This document shows positions 1 to 7,280 of a DNA stretch of 38,499 nucleotides, piece after piece. This DNA comes from an uncultured Verrucomicrobiota bacterium (GTDB taxonomy: Bacteria > Verrucomicrobiota > Verrucomicrobiia > Palsa-1439), in NCBI GenBank assembly GCA_903825435.1, contig CAIKAP010000206.1, positions 1 to 38,499 of the forward strand, given 5' to 3'. Each line of letters starts with the position of its first letter. Position 1 is the stretch's first letter. The notes below the pieces were generated by a model. It did no database searches. It was not told where the DNA came from and saw nothing but the letters and a program-made list of their open reading frames with translations. A program made the translations under genes and the position numbers.

Positions 1-2
1 AT

Positions 3-170
3 ACAAACTTCACGAATATTGCGGGTCAACCCAATGCGACCGGTTATCTCTGGCTGGATCAGGGGACTAACAACCTTGATCTCCTCATCGTCATTCCCGA
101 GCCAGGCACCGGCGCACTGGTCGTTGGCGGTCTCGCGCTCATGTTTCTGTTGCGGCGTCGCCGCCGGTAA
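3..170 (+). CDS. PEP-CTERM sorting-domain protein, C-terminal part only
   Basis: The frame is open from the window edge, and its last 26 codons form a PEP-CTERM signal: IPEPGTGALVVGG, a hydrophobic helix (LALMFLL), then five arginines and TAA. In known PEP-CTERM systems this tail directs an exported protein to an exosortase, which removes it at the membrane. Residues before it (GYLWLDQGTNNLDLLIV) look like the last strand of an extracellular beta domain. The N-terminus lies outside the window, so the main domain and function are unknown. No exosortase gene is visible here. The tail is confident; everything else about the protein is not. Confidence 0.8.
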   Translation, partial: TNFTNIAGQPNATGYLWLDQGTNNLDLLIVIPEPGTGALVVGGLALMFLLRRRRR

Positions 171-342
171 GACGAGGCAGGCTCGCAGGATTTCGACTGC
201 CGTGATAGTTGGCGTTTGTAGCGGTTCACGACATTCTGGGTCCCGTGGTAAGGCGTGTAAAAACACCCGATTGTCCTTACAGTCCTTTTGACTCATTTAC
301 AGACAAGTTGCGATGCAGCGTGGCAGGAGTAAACTGTCCATC

Positions 343-504
343 ATGAATCTTCTCGGCAAGACAGCCCTGGTGACCGGCGCGGCAAAAAGGATCGACACGC
401 CACAAGACGTGGTCGGTGCGGTTTTGTTCTTACTGGAGGGCGGAGACTTCATTACCGGTCAGGTGTTGGTGGTGGACGGCGGTAGGTTGATTGCTGGAGA
501 ATGA
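343..504 (+). pseudogene. Internally deleted short-chain dehydrogenase (pteridine reductase-like)
   Basis: The 53-codon frame starts at ATG 343 (MNLLGKTALVTGAAKRI), which is the first strand and glycine-rich NAD(P)-binding turn of an SDR. It runs directly into TPQDVVGAVLFLLEGGDFITGQVLVVDGG, the normal C-terminal end of an SDR. The roughly 180 residues between, including the catalytic Ser-Tyr-Lys, are missing, and the join is in frame near 393. ALVTGAAKRI is the form seen in pteridine reductase and FolM-type SDRs, which fits the pterin enzyme starting 3 bp after its stop. It cannot be an active reductase. It is a deletion relic, or less likely an assembly collapse. Confidence 0.75.
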
Positions 505-507
505 ATC

Positions 508-915
508 ATGTACAAGGTGACGAAGACGATAGATTTCTGTTACGGGCATCGTTTATTGAATTACGACGGCAAGTGCCGGCATTTGCACGGACATAACGGG
601 CGGCTGGAGGTTGATATCGAACTGCCGTCATTGGATGGGCGGGGGATGGTGCAGGATTTTTCGGACATCAAGCGGACATTGAAGGACTGGGTTGACACCA
701 CGCTGGATCATCGGTTGTTGTTGTGGAAGGAGGATCCGCTGGTGCCGGTGTTGCGCGATCTGGGTGAAGTGTTTGTGGTGCTGGATGTGAACCCCACCGC
801 CGAGAATGTGACAAAAATGGTGTTCGAGTATGCCAGAGGACGTGGCTTGCCGGTGACGGAGGTGCGGCTGTGGGAGACGCCGACTTCGTGCGCGGGCTAT
901 CGTGCGGAATCGTGA
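508..915 (+). CDS. queD: 6-pyruvoyl-tetrahydropterin synthase / 6-carboxytetrahydropterin synthase family protein
   Basis: The 135-residue product has the length and motifs of the QueD/PTPS family. His14 (YGHRL), His27 and His29 (CRHLHGH) are the expected zinc ligands, and Cys23 sits in the CxxxHGH arrangement of QueD-type enzymes. The C-terminal VRLWETPTSCAGY carries the conserved glutamate. QueD converts 7,8-dihydroneopterin triphosphate to 6-carboxy-tetrahydropterin on the way to queuosine and deazapurines; close relatives make other pterins. The gene begins 3 bp after the SDR relic and ends in a GTGA overlap with the next gene. No other que genes are visible, so QueD versus a generic pterin synthase is not settled. 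Confidence 0.85.
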   Translation: MYKVTKTIDFCYGHRLLNYDGKCRHLHGHNGRLEVDIELPSLDGRGMVQDFSDIKRTLKDWVDTTLDHRLLLWKEDPLVPVLRDLGEVFVVLDVNPTAENVTKMVFEYARGRGLPVTEVRLWETPTSCAGYRAES

Positions 916-1571
916 AACACCTGCCACGACAATTCATACTGCGTGCGTACGAGGAGCGTGACCGCGAGGCCGTGCGCCAGATCTGCTGCGAGACGGCGGA
1001 CGCCGGTGACCCGATGAACGACTGGTTCCCCGACCGCGAAATTTTTGCGGATCTATTGATGCGTTATTATACCGACTGGGAGCCGCTTTCTTCTTTGGTG
1101 GCAGTGGCTGAAGGGCGAGTGGTGGGATACTTGATGGGTTGCCGCAACACGCGACGGTTTCGGTGGGCGATGGCGTTGTGGATTGTCCCCTTGACGTTGC
1201 TGAAGGCGCTTGCGCGTGGCACGCTCTGGCATCCGAAGGTGCGGGCATTGTTATGGGCGAATCGCCACGTCAGTTTGTGGCGTGGACGGGTTTCGCTTGA
1301 CGGTTATCCTGCGCACTTGCATATCAACCTGCGACGCAATTACCGCAGCCTCCACATTGGTCAGCACCTGTTCGACCAATGGCTTTTTGAAGCCAAAAGA
1401 GGTGGAATTCGCGGTATTCACGTTGGCGTAAATGCGGGCAATGCCGGTGGATGCCGTTTTTTTGAGGCGTTGGGATTCTGCGCGCTTGGCCGTCAGATTT
1501 GTCTGCGTCTGCCGGGAAATGAGCAACCTATTGAAACGGTCATCTATGGATTACAGCTAGGTGATAACTGA
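912..1571 (+). CDS. GNAT-family N-acetyltransferase
   Basis: A GTG start at 912 is chosen because it forms a GTGA overlap with the upstream stop; an ATG 42 bp earlier would overlap further. The product is about 219 residues. It opens with FILRAYEERDREAVRQIC, the usual first strand and helix of GNAT acetyltransferases, and a strand near residue 75 reads VAVAEGRVVGYLMG. After an insertion of about 60 residues come HLHINLRRNYRSLHIGQHL (acyl-CoA loop region) and GIHVGVNAGNAGGCRFFEALGF, a typical motif B ending. These enzymes transfer an acyl group from CoA to an amine. The substrate is unknown. Coupling to the pterin gene may only be operonic. Confidence 0.75.
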   Translation: MKHLPRQFILRAYEERDREAVRQICCETADAGDPMNDWFPDREIFADLLMRYYTDWEPLSSLVAVAEGRVVGYLMGCRNTRRFRWAMALWIVPLTLLKALARGTLWHPKVRALLWANRHVSLWRGRVSLDGYPAHLHINLRRNYRSLHIGQHLFDQWLFEAKRGGIRGIHVGVNAGNAGGCRFFEALGFCALGRQICLRLPGNEQPIETVIYGLQLGDN

Positions 1572-1647
1572 GATTGGGAGATTAGGTTTGCGATTGACTT
1601 GTGAAGTCCGATGGAGGAAAAGTAAAATCAAAGAAGGAAGAAGAACT

Positions 1648-2217
1648 ATGAAATACTTTAACAGGTTTCACATCGTGCGTTTCTTTTGTTTGGCAACCCT
1701 GTTTCTGGGGATTGCCGGCTCAAGTGCATTGCAAGCAGAGGATATGTGGGTATTGCCAATGGACAATGGATGGATTGGGGAAGGGATGGTTGGATCGGCG
1801 ATTGACCCGGGTCTTGTGCCGATCCGCTACCTTGGTAATATCATTTTGGTGCCGGTTGGTGCGGTTTCTGGTTATCTCCAAAAAGGCGGCAAGGTGGGTT
1901 GGCCTGATGTGGTTGTTCCGTTGATCGTTGACGGCAAACTTGTAGCGGTGCCGATCTGGCAGGTTGCCGATCTATTACGAAAGGGCGCGCAGGCAGCAGA
2001 CGACTTGTTTGTCATGCACAAAGGCGATGAACTGATTGCCGTGAGGAAGGTAGAGGTTAACGAGTATACAGCTAAAGGATACGAGCTGGGTCCTAAGCAA
2101 GATTGGAGGGAAGGGGTCGTCATGTGCGCGAAGGGACACACTGTGATTGTGGCTCGTGCCGCCGTTGAGAAATACAAGAAAGAGGGAGCCGAACTCGGTC
2201 CCTGCAAGAAGAAGTAA
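1648..2217 (+). CDS. Exported protein of four ~33-residue repeats, unknown function
   Basis: The start is ATG 1648, behind a purine-rich AGAAGGAAGAAG site. The 189-residue product has an N-terminal signal peptide (hydrophobic residues 9-24, likely cleaved near ALQA-ED). The mature part contains four degenerate copies of V-x4-V-x2-[YL]-x2-[KE]-G, with anchor glycines at 80, 113, 144 and 180; three copies have another Gly four residues later. The last copy (CAKGHTVIVARAAVEKYKKE, then a GPC end) resembles the short KGxT-x-V...GPC module of exported proteins in environmental bacteria; this is recalled, not searched. Only two cysteines (160, 186) are in the mature chain, both bracketing the last repeat. 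No enzymatic motif is visible. Confidence 0.7.
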   Translation: MKYFNRFHIVRFFCLATLFLGIAGSSALQAEDMWVLPMDNGWIGEGMVGSAIDPGLVPIRYLGNIILVPVGAVSGYLQKGGKVGWPDVVVPLIVDGKLVAVPIWQVADLLRKGAQAADDLFVMHKGDELIAVRKVEVNEYTAKGYELGPKQDWREGVVMCAKGHTVIVARAAVEKYKKEGAELGPCKKK

Positions 2218-2280
2218 TCCATCCACAACGGAACTTAACAAAGCGAATGGTGAAGTGGGTTCGACAAAAACGTTAGTTTT

Positions 2281-3402
2281 TTACATCTTCGCCAATACCG
2301 CTGCCACTTCAACTGCCGCATTTGAAGATATCGCTCCAGCGCCTCGCTGGAGGCGCTCTTGTTTTGCCGCCGTTTCGATTTCATTCGCAAGCGCTCTCGC
2401 ATCCGCGCAATCCACCACCACTCCGCGTGCGCCATAGTGTCCGTGCGAGATCACACGGCAGCCGTGCGCCATCGCCTCCGCAATCGTCAGTCCGTAACTT
2501 TCGTGGCGCGATGGCGACACGAACAAATCCGCCCGCGCCAAGAGTGCGCTCTTGCGCCCGCCGCTGACGTGCCCCGTGAACGTCACCGGCAAACCCTCAG
2601 CGAGTCGTCGCAGCTTGCGTTCGTAGGCTCGCCCCTTCATGTACGCCGGCGCGCCGCAGATGAACACGCTCAGCCGCGACACTCGGACGTGTCGCAGCGC
2701 CCGCAATAATCGCTCGATTCCTTTTTCCGGCGACAATCGACTCAGCGTGACAATCACAAACTCGTCATCTGGCACTTCCAAGGGTTCTGGCGTGACGGGT
2801 GGCGGGATGTTGCCCCACGGCACAATGGCGATCTTCTCGGCTGGGCACCATGGGTAACAGCGGACGATGACATCGCGCATTTGTGCTGACGGCACAATCA
2901 ATCGCAAGCTGTGTCGGACACAGTCTTCCTGCTTGGTGAAGACCAGACGGAGCAAATTCGGGACAAAACGAGAACGCCACCGGAGCTTGGTGAGATATTC
3001 CGGTGGTACGAGGTTGTGTAGATAGAACTTGGTGACGTACTCCACGACGTCCACGTGAAAGATGGTGGCGATCCGAAAACCTGCCTCGCCGAGGCGTCGA
3101 AAGTCCGGACCTTCGCTGATGTCGTTGGCGAGTACGACGCAGTGGCGTGGGTCGCACTGCAAAATGGCGTCAGTGCTCACCTCCTCGAACTGCCGGCAGA
3201 AACGGGCGTATTGCAGTTCCGTCATGTCCGTGAGCGGTTTTGGAAGCGACAAGTTTAGTGAGCGAGGGCTGAATACAGTCCAGTCAGGATGCTGGCGTTC
3301 AAGATAATCGGCCACGGCTTTGCCGCCGCCAAGCGGTTCAGCGTTGGAAAAATGCGCGTGCGCAGCGGTGTAGAGGACTTGGATTGGATTGACTGGGTGC
3401 AC
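2281..3402 (-). CDS. Glycosyltransferase family 4 (GT-B fold)
   Basis: The 373-residue protein starts at GTG 3402; the N-terminal strand IQVLYTAAHAHFS and glycine-rich AEPLGGGKAVADYL follow at once, so this start fits. The C-terminal half is a Glycos_transf_1 domain: VIVTLSRLSPEKGIERLLRA, then RADLFVSPSRHESYGLTIAE with the E-x7-E nucleotide-sugar motif and EAMAHGCRVISH. GT4 enzymes retain anomeric configuration and build polysaccharide, lipid-linked sugars or sucrose-type products. Acceptor and donor cannot be read from the sequence. No other cell-envelope sugar genes are adjacent. It runs convergently into the preceding gene, with about 60 bp between the stops. Confidence 0.85.
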   Translation of the reverse strand: MHPVNPIQVLYTAAHAHFSNAEPLGGGKAVADYLERQHPDWTVFSPRSLNLSLPKPLTDMTELQYARFCRQFEEVSTDAILQCDPRHCVVLANDISEGPDFRRLGEAGFRIATIFHVDVVEYVTKFYLHNLVPPEYLTKLRWRSRFVPNLLRLVFTKQEDCVRHSLRLIVPSAQMRDVIVRCYPWCPAEKIAIVPWGNIPPPVTPEPLEVPDDEFVIVTLSRLSPEKGIERLLRALRHVRVSRLSVFICGAPAYMKGRAYERKLRRLAEGLPVTFTGHVSGGRKSALLARADLFVSPSRHESYGLTIAEAMAHGCRVISHGHYGARGVVVDCADARALANEIETAAKQERLQRGAGAISSNAAVEVAAVLAKM

Positions 3403-3443
3403 CGTGCAAGGGTAATGACAGTGACGAGCAAGTCAACAACAGG

Positions 3444-4961
3444 ATGAACCTGAATTACATTCTGATTTGGATGGTCGGTATCTCCGCCACAGTGGTGCTG
3501 GTGCGCCTGGCGCGGATATCGGTGCAATTGTATCGCGGCTGGATCATCGTCAACAGTGCGCTGCTGGTGTTGTTGGGTGCTGGTCTGTTGTTTTTTCCGG
3601 GAACAGCAGGCTATGCAGCGGGTGGAGCGTGGGTGCTTTTTGTCCAGCTGCCGTCACTGGGAGAGCGCGTGGTATGGCGCTGGGCGGTGAAACAACGTTA
3701 CATTGCGGCGTGGCGGCTGGCGATGCTGTTGCGCTGGCTGCATCCGTTCGATGCCGCCCGTCACCGTCCGGCGCTACTGCAGGCGATGCGGTTGGGGCAA
3801 CTGGGGCGTATGGAGGATGCGGTGAGAATTCTGCGTCGGTTGGTGGCGCACGGAGGCAACGTGGGCGATGCGGCTGCAGTGCAGATGTATCAAATGACGG
3901 GGCGCTGGGAGGAGTTGGTGAATAGTGTCAGGCCGACGGGTTTGTTACGCAACGCGGGTGTGTTGCTGTCGTACCTGCGAGCGTTAGGCGAGACGGGTGA
4001 TCTGAACCGGATGTTGTGGGTGTACGAACAATACGGTGGCGCGCTGGAGCGCTCCTTCCACCGGCAAAACCACCAGTTGTGCCGGATGATGATGCTGTCG
4101 TTTTGCGGGCGGACTGCGTCGGTGGAGCGATTGATGTCGGAGTCATTGGACTGGTTGCCGGTAACGGTGCAGGAATTCTGGCGGGCGACGGCGGATGCTG
4201 CTGCGGGCGAGGTGGAGAGGGCGCAGGTGCGGCTGGTGCGGCTGCTGGAGTGGGAGACCGATGCGGTAGCCCGCGCAGCCATAGAACGGAGGCTGGCAGT
4301 GCCGGTGAAGATTGCCACAGAGACAATCGTTGAGCCCTATCTGGCCGAGGCAACAGAGTCTGAGCCTGCGTTTAGCTGGCGGACTGCGTACGTGACTCAG
4401 GTGTTGGTGGCGATGAATGTAGCGATGTTCGCGCTGGAAACGCTGGCAGGTGGCAACGAGAACGAGGCGGTATTGATGAAACTTGGTGCGTTGTCGGCAT
4501 CGGTGGTGGCGGAGGGAGACTGGTGGAGACTGCTGGCGGCAATGTTCCTGCATTATGGTTGGCTGCATCTGGCGATGAATATGTTGGGTCTGTTGTTGTT
4601 GGGGCCATTCGTGGAGTCTAGCCTTGGTCGTGTTAGATTTGTGGCAACGTATTTATTTTCGGGACTAGCTTCGATGTTGTTTGTGGTGGCAATGGCACAT
4701 TGGCGGCTGGCGGAGGACGATTTACTGGTCGGCGCATCCGGAAGTATCATGGGGTTGATTGGTGCGACGGCTATTGTGTGGCTGCTGGATTGGCGTGTAG
4801 GTCGTTCACGCGTGGCACTGCAACGATTGCAATGGGTGGCGTTGGCGATTGGGTTGCAGGTCGTGTTCGATTTACTGACGCCTCAGGTGAGCATGGCGGC
4901 GCACACTTCAGGTGTTGTCGCAGGCTGTATCGTGGCGTTGTTACTGAGTAGAAAAGACTAA
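3444..4961 (+). CDS. Rhomboid-family intramembrane serine protease with long N-terminal extension
   Basis: The protein has 505 residues. The C-terminal 190 form a rhomboid domain: HLAMNMLGLLLLG (conserved H-x3-N helix), catalytic Ser432 in GASGSIMG, and catalytic His487 in SMAAHTSGVVAG. Residues 1-60 hold two hydrophobic segments. Residues 95-290 are helical and soluble, with paired-helix spacing like TPR units (for example RLGQLGRMEDAVRILRRLV). Rhomboids cut transmembrane helices inside the membrane. The N-terminal membrane hairpin plus helical-repeat domain could present substrates; that is inference. The start is ATG 3444, 41 bp from the divergent glycosyltransferase start. It ends 1 bp before the convergent aminotransferase stop. 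Confidence 0.85.
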   Translation: MNLNYILIWMVGISATVVLVRLARISVQLYRGWIIVNSALLVLLGAGLLFFPGTAGYAAGGAWVLFVQLPSLGERVVWRWAVKQRYIAAWRLAMLLRWLHPFDAARHRPALLQAMRLGQLGRMEDAVRILRRLVAHGGNVGDAAAVQMYQMTGRWEELVNSVRPTGLLRNAGVLLSYLRALGETGDLNRMLWVYEQYGGALERSFHRQNHQLCRMMMLSFCGRTASVERLMSESLDWLPVTVQEFWRATADAAAGEVERAQVRLVRLLEWETDAVARAAIERRLAVPVKIATETIVEPYLAEATESEPAFSWRTAYVTQVLVAMNVAMFALETLAGGNENEAVLMKLGALSASVVAEGDWWRLLAAMFLHYGWLHLAMNMLGLLLLGPFVESSLGRVRFVATYLFSGLASMLFVVAMAHWRLAEDDLLVGASGSIMGLIGATAIVWLLDWRVGRSRVALQRLQWVALAIGLQVVFDLLTPQVSMAAHTSGVVAGCIVALLLSRKD

Positions 4962-4962
4962 C

Positions 4963-6140
4963 TCAGCCTGCCAGAAACTTTGCGATTCGCTCGACGGCTT
5001 TCTCCAGTTCCGGCATTGAGGCGCAATAACTGGCGCGGCAGTAACCTTCGCCGCCGGGGCCAAAGGCATTACCGGGGACCATCGCGACGCGGTGTTGTTC
5101 AAGTAATTTGAGGGCGAATTCCTTTGAGGTCAAGCCGGTGCTTTGGATGCAAGGGAAAGCGTAGAACGCGCCTTTCGGCGTATGGCAGGTGAGACCTAGC
5201 TCGTTGAATGATTTCACGATGAAGTTGCGGTGGAGCCGGTAGTGCTCGCGCATGGAGGCAACATCTTCGGCGCCGTGGTCGAGTGCTTCGATGGCGGCAT
5301 CCTGACTGAGGATCGGCGCGCACATCATGGCGTATTGGTGGACCTTGAGCATTCCCTCGAGTAGTTCGGGCGGAGCGCAGGCGTACCCGATGCGGAAGCC
5401 AGTCATGGCAAACGCTTTTGAGAATCCATGAAGAAAGATAGTACGTTCCTTCATCCGGGGCAATGCGGCGATGCTGCGATGTTGACCGCTGTAGGTCAGT
5501 TCGCTGTAAATCTCGTCGGTGATGACGAGAAGGTTATGCTTCACGCAGAGCACGGCGATCTTATCGAGTTCCTCACCGTGGAGGACTGCGCCGGTCGGGT
5601 TGGTGGGGAAACTGAGGAGGAGCGCCTTACTGCGCTTGGTGATGGCGGCGGCGACGTCGGCAGCGGTGAGGGTGAACTTGTTCTCGGTGCGCGTGGGAAT
5701 AGCTTTGGGAATGCCGTGGCAGAGATTGACGCTGGGATGGTAGGAGACGTAGCAGGGTTCGTGGTAGAGAGGATCTCGTCGCCGGGGTTGATGATGGAGC
5801 GTAGGGCAATGTCCATTGCTTCACTAACGCCGACGGTGACGAGGATTTCGTTATCGGGATTGTAAGTGACGTTGTGGTTGGTAGCGACGTAACGGCTGAT
5901 GGAGCGTCGAAGCTTTATGAGGCCGTAGTTGGAGGTATAGCCGGTGCGCCCACGTTCGAGGGCGAAAATGGAGGCCTCGCGGATGTGCCACGGGGTGACA
6001 AACCCCGGCTCGCCGATGCCGAGGGAGACGACGTTGTCCATGGACTGGACGATGTCAAAGAAATCGCGAATACCCGAGCGCGGGATGTCGCGTACATGGT
6101 CGGCGATGAAACTGCTATGCTGTTGCTGCTTCTTAGGCAT
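4963..6140 (-). pseudogene. PLP-dependent class I aminotransferase, frameshifted
   Basis: Two reading frames on the minus strand together make one fold-type I aminotransferase of about 391 residues. The first (ATG at 6140) covers SLGIGEPGFVTPWHIR to INPGDEIL. The second covers the rest: ITDEIYSELTY, the PLP-lysine motif FSKAFAMTGFRIGYA and the C-terminal domain. The break is at 5766-5771, where a CTCTC tract has two extra bases; removing one TC restores DEILYHEPCYVSY. Family members act as aspartate, aromatic or N-acetyl-diaminopimelate aminotransferases; the substrate is not determinable. It is divergent from an Lrp-type regulator, a common pairing. The frameshift may be genuine or a sequencing error, since everything outside it is well conserved. 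Confidence 0.85.
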
Positions 6141-6175
6141 AAAAGCGATATATGGTAGCAGTGTGAAGGATAAAT

Positions 6176-6190
6176 GCAAGCCAAGCTTGC
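6176..6190. promoter_or_regulatory. Candidate Lrp/AsnC operator, 15-bp palindrome
   Basis: GCAAGC-CAA-GCTTGC is a perfect 6-bp inverted repeat with a 3-bp centre, located in the 98-bp divergent spacer between the aminotransferase and the Lrp-family gene. Its 15-bp length matches the size of Lrp-family sites and its place suits control of both genes. Only one copy is seen, so the assignment is tentative. Confidence 0.3.
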
Positions 6191-6238
6191 CGTGACGCGG
6201 GTCCTCGGCTAGGATGCTGACGGATTTGGAGGAACCAC

Positions 6239-6718
6239 ATGGATCCACTATTGAAACTGCTCGAAGAACACGCGTTGCGTTCGCCAGAGGAACTGGCGAA
6301 GATGCTCGACGCTAAACTCATCGACGTGAAACGACGTATCAAACAGTACGAGGACGATAAGGTCATCCTTGGCTACAAGGCCGTCATCAATGACGACAAA
6401 GTTGACACTGATCTCGTGAAGGCGGTTATCGAAGTGAAGATACAGCCTGAACGCGAAGGCGGTTTTGACCGTATTGCGAAGCGCATTGCAAAGTTCGATG
6501 AAGTGACATCGCTCTTCCTGATGAGCGGTGGGTACGACTTGTTGATCTTTGTTGAGGGCCGGTCGTTACGCGAGGTGGCGCAATTCGTTGCCGAGAAGCT
6601 CGCGACGCTGCAAGGTGTGACCTCGACTGGTACACATTTTATGCTAAAGACCTACAAGGAACAGGGCGTGATGATGGAAGGCGAGGAGGGGAACGAACGC
6701 CTCAAGGTGAGCCCATGA
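6239..6718 (+). CDS. Lrp/AsnC-family transcriptional regulator
   Basis: The start is ATG 6239 with GGAGGA at 6228-6233. The 159-residue protein has an N-terminal winged helix-turn-helix (RSPEELAKMLDAKLIDVKRR, residues about 14-33, followed by YEDDKVILGYKAVIN). The C-terminal RAM domain (residues about 65-145) reads TDLVKAVIEVKIQPE and FLMSGGYDLLIFVEGRSLRE. Lrp-family proteins form dimers and octamers and respond to amino acids. Its divergent neighbour is an amino-acid aminotransferase, the expected target. Its stop overlaps the start of the zinc-ribbon gene (ATGA), so the two are co-translated. Confidence 0.9.
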   Translation: MDPLLKLLEEHALRSPEELAKMLDAKLIDVKRRIKQYEDDKVILGYKAVINDDKVDTDLVKAVIEVKIQPEREGGFDRIAKRIAKFDEVTSLFLMSGGYDLLIFVEGRSLREVAQFVAEKLATLQGVTSTGTHFMLKTYKEQGVMMEGEEGNERLKVSP

Positions 6719-7137
6719 GTGCGTGCAATGAGACAACGGAAATTAGAGTGTGTGACATCGTGTTTGAGTGTCCGGTCTGTCACAAGAGTCTGATGGTTGA
6801 TGAAGCTGCCGAGGGTTTGATGGTGGATTGCCCTGGCTGTGCGATTAATGTGATTGTTCCGCCCAAGGTAGATCAAACGCCGCCACCACCGCCGCCTGCG
6901 GGTGTGGATTCGCGCTTGCTGGCGTTGATGAGTAAGCTGAAGGAACTTCAAACCCAACGCACCGAAATCAGCAACAACATCGCTGCCCGTCTCAACGACA
7001 TCAGCCGTCAGATGGTGATGTTAGCGCGCTTGGAAAGTTCCCAGCAGCAGATGATGCAAGAATGGGCTCGGGTGCTTGATGAAGTCAAACCCGTCAGTAG
7101 GGCGGCGGGACAAACTCAGGCTGATTTTAAGGCGTAA
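6715..7137 (+). CDS. Zinc-ribbon and coiled-coil protein, unknown function
   Basis: The 140-residue protein begins in an ATGA overlap with the Lrp gene. Residues 17-50 form a zinc ribbon with two CPxC pairs (CPVC at 19-22, CPGC at 39-42), preceded by extra cysteines at 4 and 13. A short proline run (PPPPPP) follows, then residues 68-125 are heptad-like and probably a coiled coil (LLALMSKLKELQTQRTEIS and onward). There is no signal peptide or membrane segment. Such ribbons bind zinc for protein or nucleic-acid contact. The strict coupling to an Lrp regulator hints at a shared role, but nothing in the sequence proves it. Confidence 0.7.
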   Translation: MSACNETTEIRVCDIVFECPVCHKSLMVDEAAEGLMVDCPGCAINVIVPPKVDQTPPPPPPAGVDSRLLALMSKLKELQTQRTEISNNIAARLNDISRQMVMLARLESSQQQMMQEWARVLDEVKPVSRAAGQTQADFKA

Positions 7138-7280
7138 TTGCACCATTTGCACCGTGCTGTTGGTGGTAAGCGGTGATGGTGTTCAGATACCAGATCGGCA
7201 CGGCTAATCTATTTGCAAGATGCCACTGGTAGCTAAGGTGTGAGTCGATTGCTGATCCGTGTGCAAACGTCTTACACACG

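Noticed and set aside
2266-2282. AAAAAC-GTTA-GTTTTT between two convergent genes, as a terminator
   Set aside because: The stem is nearly all A-T and would be unstable; it overlaps the glycosyltransferase stop codon.
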